A stretch of DNA of 64,000 bases from Calditrichota bacterium (GCA_013112635.1 JABFGF010000003.1:434001-498000), one strand, 5' to 3'. Counted from the stretch's first letter, positions 34,617 to 48,900 are shown. The notes: a model not told the origin generated them from the sequence alone. Numbers and translations: made by a program.

Positions 34617-36353
34617 ATGTTAAAGGTTTATAATTATATAAAAGACCACCGTTCCAAAAGTGTGTCATTGTTCAAAGTTTTTACAACTGTATTGATTGGA
34701 ATTGTAAGCCTTTCTGTTCATTTCTTTGCTGCTGCTCCACAAAGTTTTATCCTTCTTTTAATTACATTCGCCTCAGCTTTTACAACCATTGTTTGGCATC
34801 TATTATTTGCAAAACAAAATTTTAACAAGTTGGTTGCAAGTTTATTTTTAGGGTTAGATAATATTCTGGTAATTGCGGTTATGCTGCCTATGGCCTATAC
34901 AAGTGCACTCTATCCGGTGCTTTTCTTAACCAATATTATTGGTGTACGTTTTTTATTGGGCAGGCGGCTTGGCAGGATTAGTATTGCTTTTGCTTTGGGT
35001 TTGTTTGTAGTTGTTATGGGTGCATATTCTTTTGCAGGGCTCGTCCAAAATGCGATTTATTATTTTGCACTAAATTTCTTTCCGGCCCTTATTATCAATT
35101 CTTTGAGCTCGTTTTCATTAAATGTGATTGCTACTTTGCAGCGCAAACAAAAAAATCTGGAGTTTGAAAACAGCAAACTTGATAAAACGTTTAATGACTT
35201 AAAACGCGAACTATTTTTAAACTCTCAAATCGTCACATCGCTAAATAAGGATGTAAAAAGAAGAAATATTGAAATTAAAAATATTCTCAATTTAAGTGGC
35301 CAGCTAAATATTAACTCTGATTCGAAAAAAGCCATCGAATCATTTTTATACACAGTAATTGGACAGCTCGGTTGTAAACATGCTTTAATCCTGACGCAAA
35401 ATAATCGTGAAAACAATTATTACAGCACATTCTCAGCAAAAGGATTAAAGAGTTCTGATCTTGACAGGATACGTATTTATCTTGGCAGCAACCTGTTAAA
35501 TACTTTTGCTTCTACTAGGGAACCATTACTCGAAAAAAATATCCCAAAAGATGATTTGTATGCAGATGAAGTTAAAATGCTCAAATTTTTTGCCAACGAT
35601 TTGTTTTGTCCGATTGTAATAAAAGGCGAGTTGAAAGGGGTTTTAATTGTTGGTGAAAAACTAAGCGGTGCAAAATTTAGTGAAGAAGATATAAACATGA
35701 TTTCGATTGTTGCCAACCAGGCTGCTTTTGTAATGGAGCAGACGATGGTTACTTCGGAATTTCAGGATATTTATTTTAAAACCATTAAAGCTATGATGAA
35801 ATCCCTTGAAGCAAAATATGTTTTTGCCCGCGGCCATAATACGCGAACGGCAAATTATGTGAATATTATTGCCCAAAAAATGGGATTAAGCCAGACAGAA
35901 ATCAAAGAGCTTACTTATGGCACTTTGCTTCATGATGTAGGTAAAATAGCAATCCGTGATGAATATTTGCTCGATCCAAATGTGTTCAGTGAAAATCAAC
36001 CAACAATGAAAAACAAAATTCTTGAACATACTATAAAAGGGGCTTCAATTCTTAAATCGTCTGGGTTTGAAGAAAATATTGTAAACCTGGCAATGCATCA
36101 CCATGAAGATTTTAATGGTAAGGGTTTTCCACATGGATTGGGCGAACTGGATATTCCATTTGGTGTTCGAATCCTTTCTGTCTGTAATACTTACGATGCA
36201 ATGACCTCTGACCGCCCGCATAGAAAAGCCCTTCCTGATGTGACTGCACGAGAGTATTTGGAATACAATTCCAGCAAGAAATTTGATCCACAAGTTGTAA
36301 AAGCCTTTTTAAACGAGTTATCAATAAATAAAGAAATGCAAAAATTTCACTAA
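34617..36353 (+). CDS. Membrane GAF-HD-GYP-like phosphodiesterase
   Basis: The 578-residue protein has about six hydrophobic helices in residues 15-190, a GAF domain at about 225-375 (NILNLSGQLNINSDSKKAIE, VIGQLGCKHALIL), and an HD domain at about 395-575. HD residues are in LLHDVGKIAIRDE near 438 and HHHEDFNGKGFPHG near 490-505. HD-GYP enzymes degrade cyclic di-GMP; the signature here reads G-F-P instead of G-Y-P, a conservative change. It is translated 3 bp after the TPR gene and likely opposes the cyclase of the same locus. Confidence 0.88.
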   Translation: MLKVYNYIKDHRSKSVSLFKVFTTVLIGIVSLSVHFFAAAPQSFILLLITFASAFTTIVWHLLFAKQNFNKLVASLFLGLDNILVIAVMLPMAYTSALYPVLFLTNIIGVRFLLGRRLGRISIAFALGLFVVVMGAYSFAGLVQNAIYYFALNFFPALIINSLSSFSLNVIATLQRKQKNLEFENSKLDKTFNDLKRELFLNSQIVTSLNKDVKRRNIEIKNILNLSGQLNINSDSKKAIESFLYTVIGQLGCKHALILTQNNRENNYYSTFSAKGLKSSDLDRIRIYLGSNLLNTFASTREPLLEKNIPKDDLYADEVKMLKFFANDLFCPIVIKGELKGVLIVGEKLSGAKFSEEDINMISIVANQAAFVMEQTMVTSEFQDIYFKTIKAMMKSLEAKYVFARGHNTRTANYVNIIAQKMGLSQTEIKELTYGTLLHDVGKIAIRDEYLLDPNVFSENQPTMKNKILEHTIKGASILKSSGFEENIVNLAMHHHEDFNGKGFPHGLGELDIPFGVRILSVCNTYDAMTSDRPHRKALPDVTAREYLEYNSSKKFDPQVVKAFLNELSINKEMQKFH

Positions 36354-36477
36354 ATTTTGCTGATATTTTTCTATCTCTTACCGAATGTGTTATGCATCAC
36401 CGACGTTGCGATCGGTATCTATCATATTAAAAAACATTTCAATCATATCTAAAATAGTGTGTTTTAAGGGGTTTAAA

Positions 36478-36972
36478 GTGAAAACTATTTTCAAAGCAAG
36501 CTTAATTCTAACCGTTTTAATATCGTCTTTGTTTGCACAATCTCCCGAAATATTAAAACTGCGTCTTGATCAGAATGAGGATCAGAGCAAACCGCTTTCT
36601 TTAAATATAAAGATTGAAACAGCGTCGAGCACATCCCGCGCTGTTTTTGTTGAATTGCCCGCAGGACTTAAACCTGTTTTGTCTTCAGCCAGGCAAGGAG
36701 AAAATACATTTTGGCTATTTAATGGCAAGCAGGAGATAACAAAAGACAACGTGCTGGGGTGGTATGCTCAGGACAATGGATTGGTTTTGCATTACACGGA
36801 TAAAAGTGGTGAGCTTGAAATTGAGCTTGTTCCGGATGAAAGCCGTATAAAGCGTTTTGAAGATATTGATGTTAAAATTTACTCCGTTTCAAAAACCGGG
36901 CAGAATTTCGAGATAGAAAAAACAGTTCTTGCCCAATCTAATATTTCTGTTAAAAAAGTGGAAAAAGAGTAA
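36478..36972 (+). CDS. Small exported protein upstream of the giant gene
   Basis: I place the start at the GTG at 36478, preceded by AAGGGG six bases upstream, giving 164 residues with a good signal peptide (KTIFKASLILTVLISSLFAQ). The ATG at 36385 would give an N-terminus without export features. The mature part is strand-rich (PLSLNIKIETASSTSRAVFV, NGLVLHYTDKSGELEIELVP), without a known catalytic motif. Its TAA overlaps the ATG of the giant gene by one base (TAATG), so the two are translationally coupled and may work together, for example as an export or processing partner. Confidence 0.72.
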   Translation: MKTIFKASLILTVLISSLFAQSPEILKLRLDQNEDQSKPLSLNIKIETASSTSRAVFVELPAGLKPVLSSARQGENTFWLFNGKQEITKDNVLGWYAQDNGLVLHYTDKSGELEIELVPDESRIKRFEDIDVKIYSVSKTGQNFEIEKTVLAQSNISVKKVEKE

Positions 36973-39900
36973 TGATTAAAAAAAGTTTACTTTCATTAGG
37001 GATAATATTTTCTGTTTCATCTTTCTTGTTTGCAGGGCAAGGCGATAGTACAGGCAATGACTATATGTGGACCCAGGATTTTGGTACACCTAGAATTAAT
37101 TATAATTGGATTGACATAAAAGATGGAACATCTCTATTCTTCGGTGGCATAGACAACCAATTGTCCACCGCAATTCCTTTACCATTCACTTTTTATTTTT
37201 ATGGTCAGGCCAAAAGCAATATTTACGTTTCTGCAAATGGCTATATAACTTTTGTTGATCAAGGTGTTACAACAGATCCGTTTGGTGGGAATGTTACAAT
37301 TCCAAGCGCATCCGCACCGGATTCTATGATTGCTCCTTACTGGGGCGAATTAACCGGCGGGGGAACTCAACAAGCAAACGTTTATGTTAAGTCTGTTGGG
37401 AGTGCTCCATTTAGACAATATGTTATTCAATGGCATTTACCTGATGGCGGATCCTCAGTAGAATTTCAGGCAATTCTATATGAAGGCAGTAATAATATAA
37501 AATTCCAATGGGGCAAAATGGATGTTGGCGATCCCGGCGGTAGTGAAACAGTTGGTTTGCAGGCTACGAGTTCAAAAGCATTAGAATATAGTTTTGATAA
37601 TACTCCGGGTGCCAATTCAATAAGTGAATATACGGCTGTGCTTTTTCATGGCGAAGGTGTTAGCGGTGTTGATGCGGCCATCTCTCCTTCATCAGTTTCA
37701 ACCAGCACTTCTCAGGAATTCACATATGTATTCAATAATATCAGCCCCAGCAGCACAGACCTTCTTGGTAAATTAGATTCGGTTGCAATTACTCTACCCG
37801 CAGCTTTTTCATCAACACCAACAGTGACCTCAATAAAAATAAATGATGGTGCTGCATTTATTCAGAATTCAGCTACTAAACCGGAAGATCGTGGATTTGC
37901 TACATGGCAGGTTAGCGGTAGTAATATTATTGTTCAAACGGCTGATTTTGAGGTGATCGATTCGTTGATTGTGAAATTTATTGAGCAAACACCCGCTGCA
38001 GTGAGTTCAGGAAACTCTTTTACGTCTGAATATGGCGCAGAGCTTGATACAACATCGGGACCTCAGAGCTCGGTTGAAGATGCTCTTGGTTGGGATGTTG
38101 ATGTAACTGCTGCACCAGGCACAGTGGATTATTACACATTTACTCCGGCAACTGATACATCTTTAATTGCAGGTAATAATTTAGCTTTCACAGTAACCGC
38201 TTATGATGAGTTTGGGGCTACTATTAACAATTCTGACAATGTTGTTTTTACTGCCTCCGGTTCTTCAACCGTTACTTTCTCTGCAAATGACACGCTTAAT
38301 TTCTCTGGCGGTTCTACAGTTTTGCTTACAGTTTCTGATGTGACACGCGGTGATTTTACATTAAAGGCCCAAAAAGAAACTGATGCAAGTGTTACCGGGA
38401 CTAGTGGTTTGGTCACTGTTAATCCGGACAATATTGATCACATAAATGAATTATCATCTTCTGCAGCTATTACTGCAGGGACACAACGAACTTTGCGCGT
38501 TGCTGTTTTAGATATCCACAATAATAGGGTTGGACAAGATTCGATTATAACATTTACAGTAACGAGTGGAACAGGCAGTTTTACAGGTGATGTATCGGTA
38601 ATAACAGGTAACACAAACGCTGTTGGTGAAGCTGAAGCGCTTTATACGGCAAGCACTACTTCTGGTGGCAATGATGTTATTACGGTTAGTTTTGGCGGTG
38701 TAAGCACTCCAATTACACTTCCGGTTTCAGCCGACAATGTCAGTTATTACTCATTCAATCCATCAACACCACAACCGCTAACTGCAGGTGGTGCGGGTGT
38801 ACCATTCGATGTAACTGCGCGCGATCAATATGATAATATAGTAACCAGTACAGACAGTGTGATATTCTCAGCAGAAGGTTCCTCTACAGCGACCTTCAGC
38901 CCAAATGACAGTATATCAATTGCCAGTGGCACAACAGTAAGTGTGACAGTTCAGGACAACACAGCTGGGACTTTTAATATAAAGGCCACGCGCTTAAAAG
39001 ATGGCAGTGCAGATGCTACGGTAACTGGTACGAGCGGCTTGTTTACCGTATCCTCCGGCACAGCCTCGACCTTAACGGAAGTATCAAGCAACAGCGCGAT
39101 CAAGGCAGGAACCACGCGCCGTTTACAGGTCCGTGTTGATGATGCATTTGGAAATCCGGTATCCGGTGCCTCAGTCAGCTTTGCCATCAATGCCGGCAGC
39201 GGTTCATTTAGCGGCAGCAATCCTGCAACCAGTGATGCCAATGGCATCGCCTTTGTAGATTACACATCCAGTGAAACATCCGGTGGCAATGATGTAATCG
39301 ATGTGACCTCAGCTCCGGCGACAGCCATCCAGATCACCTTGCCTGTTTCGGCCGACAATGTCAGTTACTATTCTTTTAATCCATCAACCCCGCAATCAAT
39401 AACCGCCGGTGGCGCGGGAGTCGCTTATGTGGTGACAGCATTTGATCAATATGACAATATAGTAACCAGCACAGACAGTGTGATATTCTCAGCAGAAGGT
39501 TCCTCGACAGCGACCTTCAGCCCAAATGACAGTATATCAATTGCCAGTGGTACAACAGTAAGCGTAACCGTTCAGGACAACACCGCCGGAACTTTTAATA
39601 TCAAGGCCACGCGCCTATCCGGTGGCACAGCCGATGCGACAGTTATCGGTAGCAGCGGATTAATCACCGTTTCTTCTGCGACAGCATCGAGTTTAACTGA
39701 AGTATCCAGCAGCAGCGCAATAAAAGCAGGAACCACCAGACGTTTACAGGTTCGCGTTGATGATGCCTTTGGAAATCCTGTTTCCGGAGCATCTGTAACT
39801 TTTGCAATCAATGCCGGCAGCGGTTCATTTAGCGGCAGCAATCCAGCGACCAGTGATGCCAACGGAATCGCCTTTGTGGATTACACATCCAGTGAAACAT

Positions 39901-42900
39901 CTGGTGGCAATGATGTTATCGATGTAACTTCAGCTCCGGCGACAGCCATCCAGATTACTTTACCAGTTTCAGCCGACAATGTCAGTTACTATTCTTTCAA
40001 TCCATCAACCGCCCAGGCTATAACCGCAGGTGGTGCAGGTGTTGCTTATGTAGTGACCGCTTATGATCAATATGACAATATAGTAACCAGTACAGACAGT
40101 GTTATTTTTACTGCGGAAGGATCTTCAACAGCCACTTTTAGCCCAAATGACAGTTTATCGATTGCCAGTGGAACAACAGTAAGTGTGACAGTTCAGGACA
40201 ACACAGCTGGGACTTTTAATATAAAGGCCACGCGCTTAAAAGATGGCAGTGCAGATGCTACGGTAACTGGTACGAGCGGTTTGTTTACCGTATCCTCCGG
40301 CACAGCCTCGACCTTAACGGAAGTATCAAGCAACAGCGCGATCAAGGCAGGAACCACGCGCCGTTTACAGGTCCGTGTTGATGATGCCTTTGGAAACCCT
40401 GTTTCAGGAGCGTCTATTACTTTTGCCATCAATGCCGGCAGCGGTTCATTTAGCGGCAGCAATCCGGCAACCAGTGATGCCAACGGAATCGCTTTTGTAG
40501 ATTATACATCCAGTGAAACATCCGGTGGCAATGATGTTATCGATGTAACCTCAGCTCCGGCTACGGCCATTCAGATCACTTTGCCTGTTTCAGCCGACAA
40601 TGTCAGTTATTACTCATTCAATCCATCAACACCACAACCGCTAACTGCAGGTGGTGCGGGTGTACCATTCGATGTAACTGCGCGCGATCAATATGATAAT
40701 ATAGTAACCAGTACAGACAGTGTGATATTCTCAGCAGAAGGTTCCTCTACAGCGACCTTCAGCCCAAATGACAGTATATCAATTGCCAGTGGTACAACAG
40801 TAAGCGTAACCGTTCAGGACAACACCGCCGGAACATTTAATATCAAGGCCACGCGCCTATCCGGTGGCACGGCCGATGCGACCGTAACTGGTACGAGCGG
40901 TTTGTTTACCGTATCCTCCGGCACAGCCTCGACCTTAACGGAAGTATCAAGCAACAGCGCGATCAAGGCAGGAACCACCAGACGTTTACAAGTCCGTGTA
41001 GATGATGCCTTTGGAAATCCCGTTTCCGGAGCGTCCGTTACTTTTGCCATTAATACTGGCGGTGGTTCTCTAACAGGCACAAATCCAGCAACCTCAGATG
41101 CTAATGGGATTGCATTTGTAGATTTTAGAGCTGATACGGTATCCGGTGGCAATGATGTTATCGATGTGACCTCAGCTCCGGCGACAGCCATTCAGATAAC
41201 GTTGCCTGTTGATCCTGGCAGTGTAAGCTATTATACATTTTCTCCTGCAACCGATAGCTCAATCATAGCCGGTGTCAACATTCAATTTACTTTGACAGCA
41301 AAAGATCAGTTTGGAAACGATGTTATAAACAATGGATCAGTTACTCTGGATGGACAAGGTAGTTCAACGGAAACTTTTAGTAGCGGCCCCTATTCATTTG
41401 GTGGAAGCAGCACTTTAATTTTTACTGTTTCTGATACGACCGCAGGCTCATTTACAGTTGTGGCTGAAAACACAATAACCTCAACCATATCCGGTCAAAG
41501 TGGTTTGGTGACAGTTTCCCCGGCAGCAGCGGCGCAATTTTCGATTATTTCAAGCACTTCAGATATTGTAGCAGGAACAGATCGATTATTACAGGTTGGT
41601 CTTGAAGATCAATATGGCAACCGTTTAGACGATGGTTCTAATGTAACATTTAGCACATTTGCTGGCACGGGTACATTCAGCGGAGCCAATCCCGATGCAA
41701 TAGATGCCAACGGTGTGGCCGAGATAATTTATACAGCAAGTTCCACATCAGGCGCAGATGATAGTATCTCTGTTTCTTTCAACTCTGGTGCCGTTTTAGA
41801 TACGATTGCACTGCCGGTAATTTCCGGCTCTTTGGCTGAAATTAGAATCCAAATTACAAATGTTGCCGATGGTACTGAACTAGGTGACTCAACAATCACA
41901 GCCGATGAAACTATTACAGCTTATGCCTGGGGATATGATGCAACAGGCAATTCACTTGGACTTACATCATCTACATGGACGGGTAGCGGAGTTATTGGCG
42001 CTGGAAATTTAAACCCGGTAAATCCAACAGATAATATTACCTTCACACCAACAACTTCAGGAACTGGAAAGTTGACCGCAACGGATGCCGCAGGTGGAAT
42101 AATTGATGATATCAGCGGTGTGATAACAGTAAACGCTGGTGCTACGGATTATGTTTTGATTATGGATGCTCCGGGGGGAACAGGAAGCCAAATCCTAACC
42201 CCAACTTTGACAACGGGGGAAGTTTTAAATCTTTATGCAAATGGCTTTGATGTCAATAATAACTTTACCGCTAATGAAAGTGTTACCTGGGGTGTAACCG
42301 GGACTCTTGATGCGGGTGACCTGGATCCAAATCCCGGATCGAGTACTGTTTTTCTGCCAACTTCAACCGGAGCAGGAACCATAACTACAACAAGCGCTTT
42401 TACTGAGGATGCAACTGGCACAATCACGGTAAATACCGGTGCTTTGGCTTCTTTGCAAATCAGGACAGCATCGGGTGGCGGAGGTGTAGTCGTTAGTGAT
42501 ACGACAAAGGCAGCTGGGGATTCCCTTACTTTATATGCGGCTGGTTATGATGCTAATGACAATTTTATTGCTGATCAAAACGTTCAGTGGACAGTTGAAG
42601 GGGACACAATTGGTTTTTTCGAAACAGCAGCTCCAACAACAGCATCAACCAATAAATTTTATGGGCGTATAGTAAACGCTGCCCGTTTGAGAATTAATTC
42701 AGGCTCAATAAATAATTATAGTGGTATTGTGAAAGTAACAGCAGGCACACCGGCAACGTTAACCGCTGTTTCTTCTCAAACCTTTACAGGTTCTGCGGGT
42801 AATATCTTACCTGACTCACTTGCTGTAAGATTAACAGATGATTATGGCAATGTTGTTCCAAATGCAACTATTGCATGGACATCAACTACAAATGATGGAG

Positions 42901-45900
42901 CAACATTATCTCCTTCAAGTGATCCAACAGATGTTCTTGGTGTTTCACGAAGTTCCTGGCGTTTAAGAAATTCATCAACTGCACCAGGAGATACGGCTCG
43001 TGCTACATATACTGGTCTTCCATTTGTTGAGTTCAGGGCTTCTGTGTCAGCTTCAAATGCTGACTCCCTAAAAATTGATGAAAGTACCGATCTGCAAATA
43101 GGTGTTGTAAATAGTGAGCTATCAGATTTTGTAGTATCTGTGGTTGACTCAATAAATAACCCGGTTCCTGGAGTAGTAATTACTTTTTCTGTTACCGGAT
43201 TTCCTAATGGCGCCTCAGGATACTCCCTATCTAACGTTTCAATTGAGACGGGTGTTGATGGAAAAGCCAGCACAAAGTTAACATTGGGTAACAAAGTAGG
43301 TACTTATGAGGTAACAGCATTTAATGCGAGTCTGGCTACCTTAGATAATACATTTTCTGCGGAAGCTATTGCAGATGCCGTATCTTCGCTCTCCATTTTT
43401 TCAGGAAATGACCAAAGTGGTACTGTAGGCTCTGCACTAACAAATGATATTATTGTCACGGCAACAGATTCTTCTGGTAACCATGTCACTGGTGCAACTG
43501 TTACATGGCAAGCAACAGCAGATGGTGTTGTTAATAATGTAGGTCAACCTACTACCGGCGTCGCTGGCCGTGATACGGTTTCATGGACATTGCGAACGAC
43601 TTCTGGTCCTGATACGCTTCTGGCTATTTTAGCCGGGTTGGATACAGTAACCTATGTTGCCACAGCAAATGCAGATGTTGCAAATTCAATAGTAGTTATA
43701 TCCGGAGATGGCAAAACAACTGTCGCAGGAAGTAACCAGAAAATTGAAGCGCGCGTACTGGATCAATATGGAAATAATGTTTCCGGGCAATATGTAAGCT
43801 TTTTACCTGCCAACAGTATGTCGGCTCTTGTCTCAACTTCAAATGATACGGGTTTGGTTTCAGCGGTTTACCGTGCGCCTTCAAATCAGGATTCATCAAC
43901 AGCACGGGCAATAATTGTCAGCCCGGCAGATACAGCTTTCTTTAAAGTGTATGGTCTTAGTTATGTTTCCAATTCACTGGCACCAAAATCTGTGGCAGCC
44001 GGTGATGACACATCATTTACAGTTCAGGTAAATAACCCTGGTCCCAATTCGGTAAGTTTAAACACAGATAGCAGTACCTTTGTTATTTCAGATGGCACAA
44101 TTAACACCACAGAAAGCCTGAATACTCCTGCGGCTTTGCCAGCAAATTCAGCAACAACTTTAACTTTTAACTCTGCGGTGATTGATAACTTTGCCAGTGG
44201 CAGTTATACACCGGAAATCACCTTGGTTGGATCCGGTAGTGATGCTTTAATGAATGGGACATTGTTTACTGATGTTGGTGAGCTGTCAGTTTCACCATTA
44301 CAAATTGATTTTATTCTTATTCCTAATCCTGAAGATACGTTGGTTTCAGTTGGAACCTCAATAGCAGAAATCCAAATGCAGGTTACAAATAATGGCAACA
44401 ATACAATTCGAAATGTAATCCCGTTATTATCTGTCTCGCCAGAAGACTATACTGACTCCTTGCTTTCCGGGGCAGACACAATCCTTGCAGGAAATAGCGA
44501 AATTTACAAATTCAATATGGTTATCCCTGGTGGATCTCCATTTGGTCTAAAAACGATTGATGGGTCTGTTACAGGATTGAACTTAAGCGAATCAGTGAGT
44601 GATATAGGCGCCGATCAAACGGAGAATTTCCGTGTAATTGAATCGGCCAGTTTTGATTGGGATAATTATTCTCCACAAACTTTGTCAGAAGGACAGGTTG
44701 TAACCTTTACAGTAGATGTAACAAACAATGGTTTATTATACGATGTCATTTTGAATAAAAATACAACATCTCTTACTTTTGGAGCAGATGTTTTTAATTT
44801 AGCTTCAAATCAAACTTTGCCTGCAAACGAGACAACTACACTTACTTTTGAGTCTGGCACTTTGGGAATTGCATCCGGTACTCATGAGGGAACATTGGTT
44901 TTAAACGGCACTGAAGTAGGGAATAGTGTTTCCTCTACAATTACTACAACGGCTGCTTCTTTACCGGATTTGACTGTTCAAACAATTGCAAACCTGGTTT
45001 TCAATCCATTAACACTTTCTTCTGATCCGGTAAGCCAGGGGCAGAATGGTGAACAGTTCACCATAAGTGTTACAAACGATGGCGAAGCTTCTTACAAAAT
45101 AAACAGCCCGGATAGCATTACTGTTCTTGTTGGTGGTGTAGATATAAGCATTTTGGGAACAAGATATTCAAGCACATTGACTTCACACGAGTTAAGTGAT
45201 TTTCCTGTAATAGTAGCAAACTCAGATCCCCAAAATTTTATCTATACAATTGATATTACGGATGCTGCTACGCCTGGTACAGATACATTTTCCAGCAGGA
45301 TTGCAGCTACCGACTTAAATAGCGATGAAACTACCGAAACAACATCCGGCGTTGGTGTTAACCCATCCTGGGATGTGTTAGCAAAAAGCGCCTTATCGGT
45401 TACCAGCTTAAATGCAACCGCCACACAAGTCAGCCAGGGGCAAAGCGGTTTAACAGTTGATGTTATTCTTGAGAATACTGGCCAGGCAACGGCGACGGTT
45501 GATTCGGTTTACCTGGACTTTTTACGTAATGCAAACAGTTTTACACACAACGCCACATTCCCGGAAACAATAACTGGTGGTGGTTCACTAAATATTCAAT
45601 TTAGCGTCGCTATAGATTCAGGAGCTGCTACCGGTATTGATTCAATTCGCGCCATTGCAACAGGACAAAATAGTTTGTCATCCGAAAGTTTGAGTGAGAC
45701 AAGTGCGTATTTGGATGCCTGGGATGTTTTTGATAAGGCGAAAATTATAATAAATGCTGTAACCTCAACCTCCCGTGAAGTTAATCGCGGCCAAACGGGT
45801 GTTCCGGTAACAGTTACTGTTAGCAATGAAGGTTTGGGGACTGTATTGATTGATAACCTTCAGTTAAACAATACAAATATTCCTCCGGATCTAAATATTC

Positions 45901-48900
45901 CTACATCTGACACCCAAATTACTACTCCAGATTCAATTCTTTCTGGGCAAACAATTAGTTATCAATTTCAATCAGAAATACTTAGTGATGCAGCCAACAA
46001 AATTTTACTTGGTGCTCGGTTTGAAGGCCGTGACGCTATTTCAAATGCCTCAGTTGTAGATTCAGTTTCTGCAGTTAGCGATACTTTATTTGTTGGAGAT
46101 CCTTCGGCATTACAAATTGATTCAGTTTTTTCGTCCTTTTACTCATTCAGCCAGGGACAAGAAAATCTTGATGTGCGTGTTCGTTTAACAAATACTGGTA
46201 ATTCTAAAGCATTTCTCGATTCTATTCGGCTTGATTTAACAAGTGCTGAATTGGCAAATCCTGCGGCGGGAAATACATTGGGTTATTCTCAGATAACAAC
46301 ATTTGAAGTGCAACCATTTACTTTACCGGCCAGCCAAAGTACAGTTGTTTTATTTAGACTAAACTCTCCAACTACAGCCCGTGATTCTGGCAATGTAGAA
46401 ATCAATGCACGTGCTTATGGCACTGATGCTTTAACTTCACAAGCTTTAACTGACTTAAGCGCGGATGCAAATAAAGATACAGTATTATTACAAACACCGG
46501 CTAATCCTGTAATTACAAGAATTGAAAACAAAAACTCAGTAACTACGGGTGAACAAGATGTTATTGTAAGCCTTCGGGTTAAAAACCTGGGTAGTGCAAC
46601 TGCAAGGTTGGAAAACGTTTTACTTAACTTTTTTAATAGTATAAATGCCAGTGTAAACGATGACTATGCTCGTCAATATGTGTCTCCGGATCTACCGCAT
46701 ACATTACTTGGCTGGGATAGCACAGATGTAACTTATTCAATTGATGTCGGTGCCGATGCCACTCAGGGTATCATTGATTTACGTGGAATAGTTCAAAGTA
46801 CTGAGCTTAACCGAAATTTATCAACTGCTGATACTTCTGCCACTTTAAATACCTGGACTGTGATTGGTACAGGTGAATTGTCAGTTTTATCAGTCCTACC
46901 AGATAGAGATTCGGTTAGTACCGGGCAGCAAAATGTACCTGTCACGGTTACTGTCCAAAACGGTGGTGATACGAATGTCCGTATTGATAGTCTTGCATTG
47001 AGTGTTTCCCGTGGCTCTTATGATTCTTTATATGTGTTACCAGGAGATGTATTGATTCCAAGTGAAAGTGCCCAATATATAATCAATGTAGATGTAGCTG
47101 CTTCTTCCATATCCGGTGTAGCAACATTAGATGCAAGTGTTTTGGGGGTTGATCTTGGAAATGGGTCTGTTCAAATTTCAGATGCGAATTCAGATTCAAC
47201 TGCAAGCTGGCTGGTTCAACAAGCTGTGGATATCGCAATTTCTGATAATTCACCTGTTCAGGTTTCTACTGATCAGCCATTTGTTACTAAACTTACGGTT
47301 GTAAACTCCGGTGAAGCACGGTTGGAAATTGACACCAGTGCCACCAAGCTTTATCCGAAAGATACTCCGGCAAATTTTGCAAAACTTGCAGACAGCAGCA
47401 TAACCATAATTGAGGGCAACCAGACTGTCCAGCTTGTTTTTAACAGCACAACCTCTTCTCCGGCTTTTGTGGATTCTTTAAAATTGGAATTGGTTGGTGT
47501 AGAAAATAATGATACTTATAACAACATTCATACAGCGCCAAACGAGTTTGTTGTTCAGTCCCAGGCTGTAATGTCAATTGCCTCAACAGATGCTGTGGCA
47601 GATAGTGTAAGTCATGGGCAAACTGAACAAGTAACAATTACCATTGATAACAGTGCACAAGCAGGATTGGTTGTTGATTCACTTATAATAAATGAATATG
47701 GCAAGTTGATAAATCTCAGCCCGGCATTACCTTTTACTATTAGTGGTGGTTCTTCGCAAGCATTTGTTGCAGATATAGATGTAACAAACTTAACCGCAAC
47801 AGGCGATATATCTTTAGATGTAAACGGTTATGGCCACGATGCCAACAATACTGTAGTAAGTACAAATGATGAAGATGGCGCCACAACTCCAGATTCATGG
47901 TTTGTAACAACGGCACCGGTTGTTGCAGTTAGTAATGTAACCTCTTTATCTACAATTGTTACCCAGGGGCAAAGTGGTGTTCCTGTAGACGTTACGGTAC
48001 GTAATGATGGTGAAACACCGGTTCTTGTAACTAACATGAACCTTTTGCCACGCATTGGTTTATATTCGCAAAGTTGGCCTGCATTTAATTTCAGGATTAA
48101 CGGAAATGATAGCGCAACAGTTACCGTTACTGTTGATGTTGCAGCAAATTCTGCAACAGGAACGGATTCACTTTTCGCACAGGTTGATTTTCAAAATATT
48201 TATTCCGGAGAAACTGATCAGGATACCAGCACTGTTTTTCACGAATGGTCCATTGCCGGAACGTCAACAGTTGATATTGTATCTATTCAGGCAGATCCAT
48301 CAAACGTTTCACAGGGACAAGGGCCAATTAATGTTCAGATAAGGCTGCAAAATACAGGAACAAGCTCTGCAATTATTGATGCTGTATCTCTCGATTTTAG
48401 AAATGGAAATTCAAATTATTTTATAGATGCAATATCCCCGGCATTACCGTTCACTTTAAATTCTGGTTTAGATCGGGTATTTACAATTCCGGTAACAGTA
48501 AATAATAATGCACAAACAGGTCTTGATTCGGTTTTTGCCCAGGTTAATGTAACTGAAGGAGTGTCAGGAACGCCATCAGTTGTAACCGATCCATTAGTTT
48601 TTGATTCCTGGGATGTTCAGGTTCGGCCAGCTGTTGTAATTGACAGCGTAAGCGTGAATCCGGCCCAGGCCTCGACAGGGCAAAATGGGCTTACCGCTTC
48701 TGTTTATGTAAGCAACCGGGATAGCATCAATGTAAACCGTGCTTCTGCACAGCTTGATTCTGTCAGACTGGTAATGAACCTTGCTTCAATTGAAAGAAAC
48801 GATCAGTTTACAATTAGCCGTTCACTTATTCCTTCAATCCCGCTTATATTGCAGGAAGGTACAAGCACACGAATTGATTTTGATCTTGATGTAAACCCAA

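Noticed and set aside
38951-41191. Open minus-strand frames repeated every 621 bases inside the giant gene
   Set aside because: They are shadows of the tandem coding repeats; the translated products show no family features.
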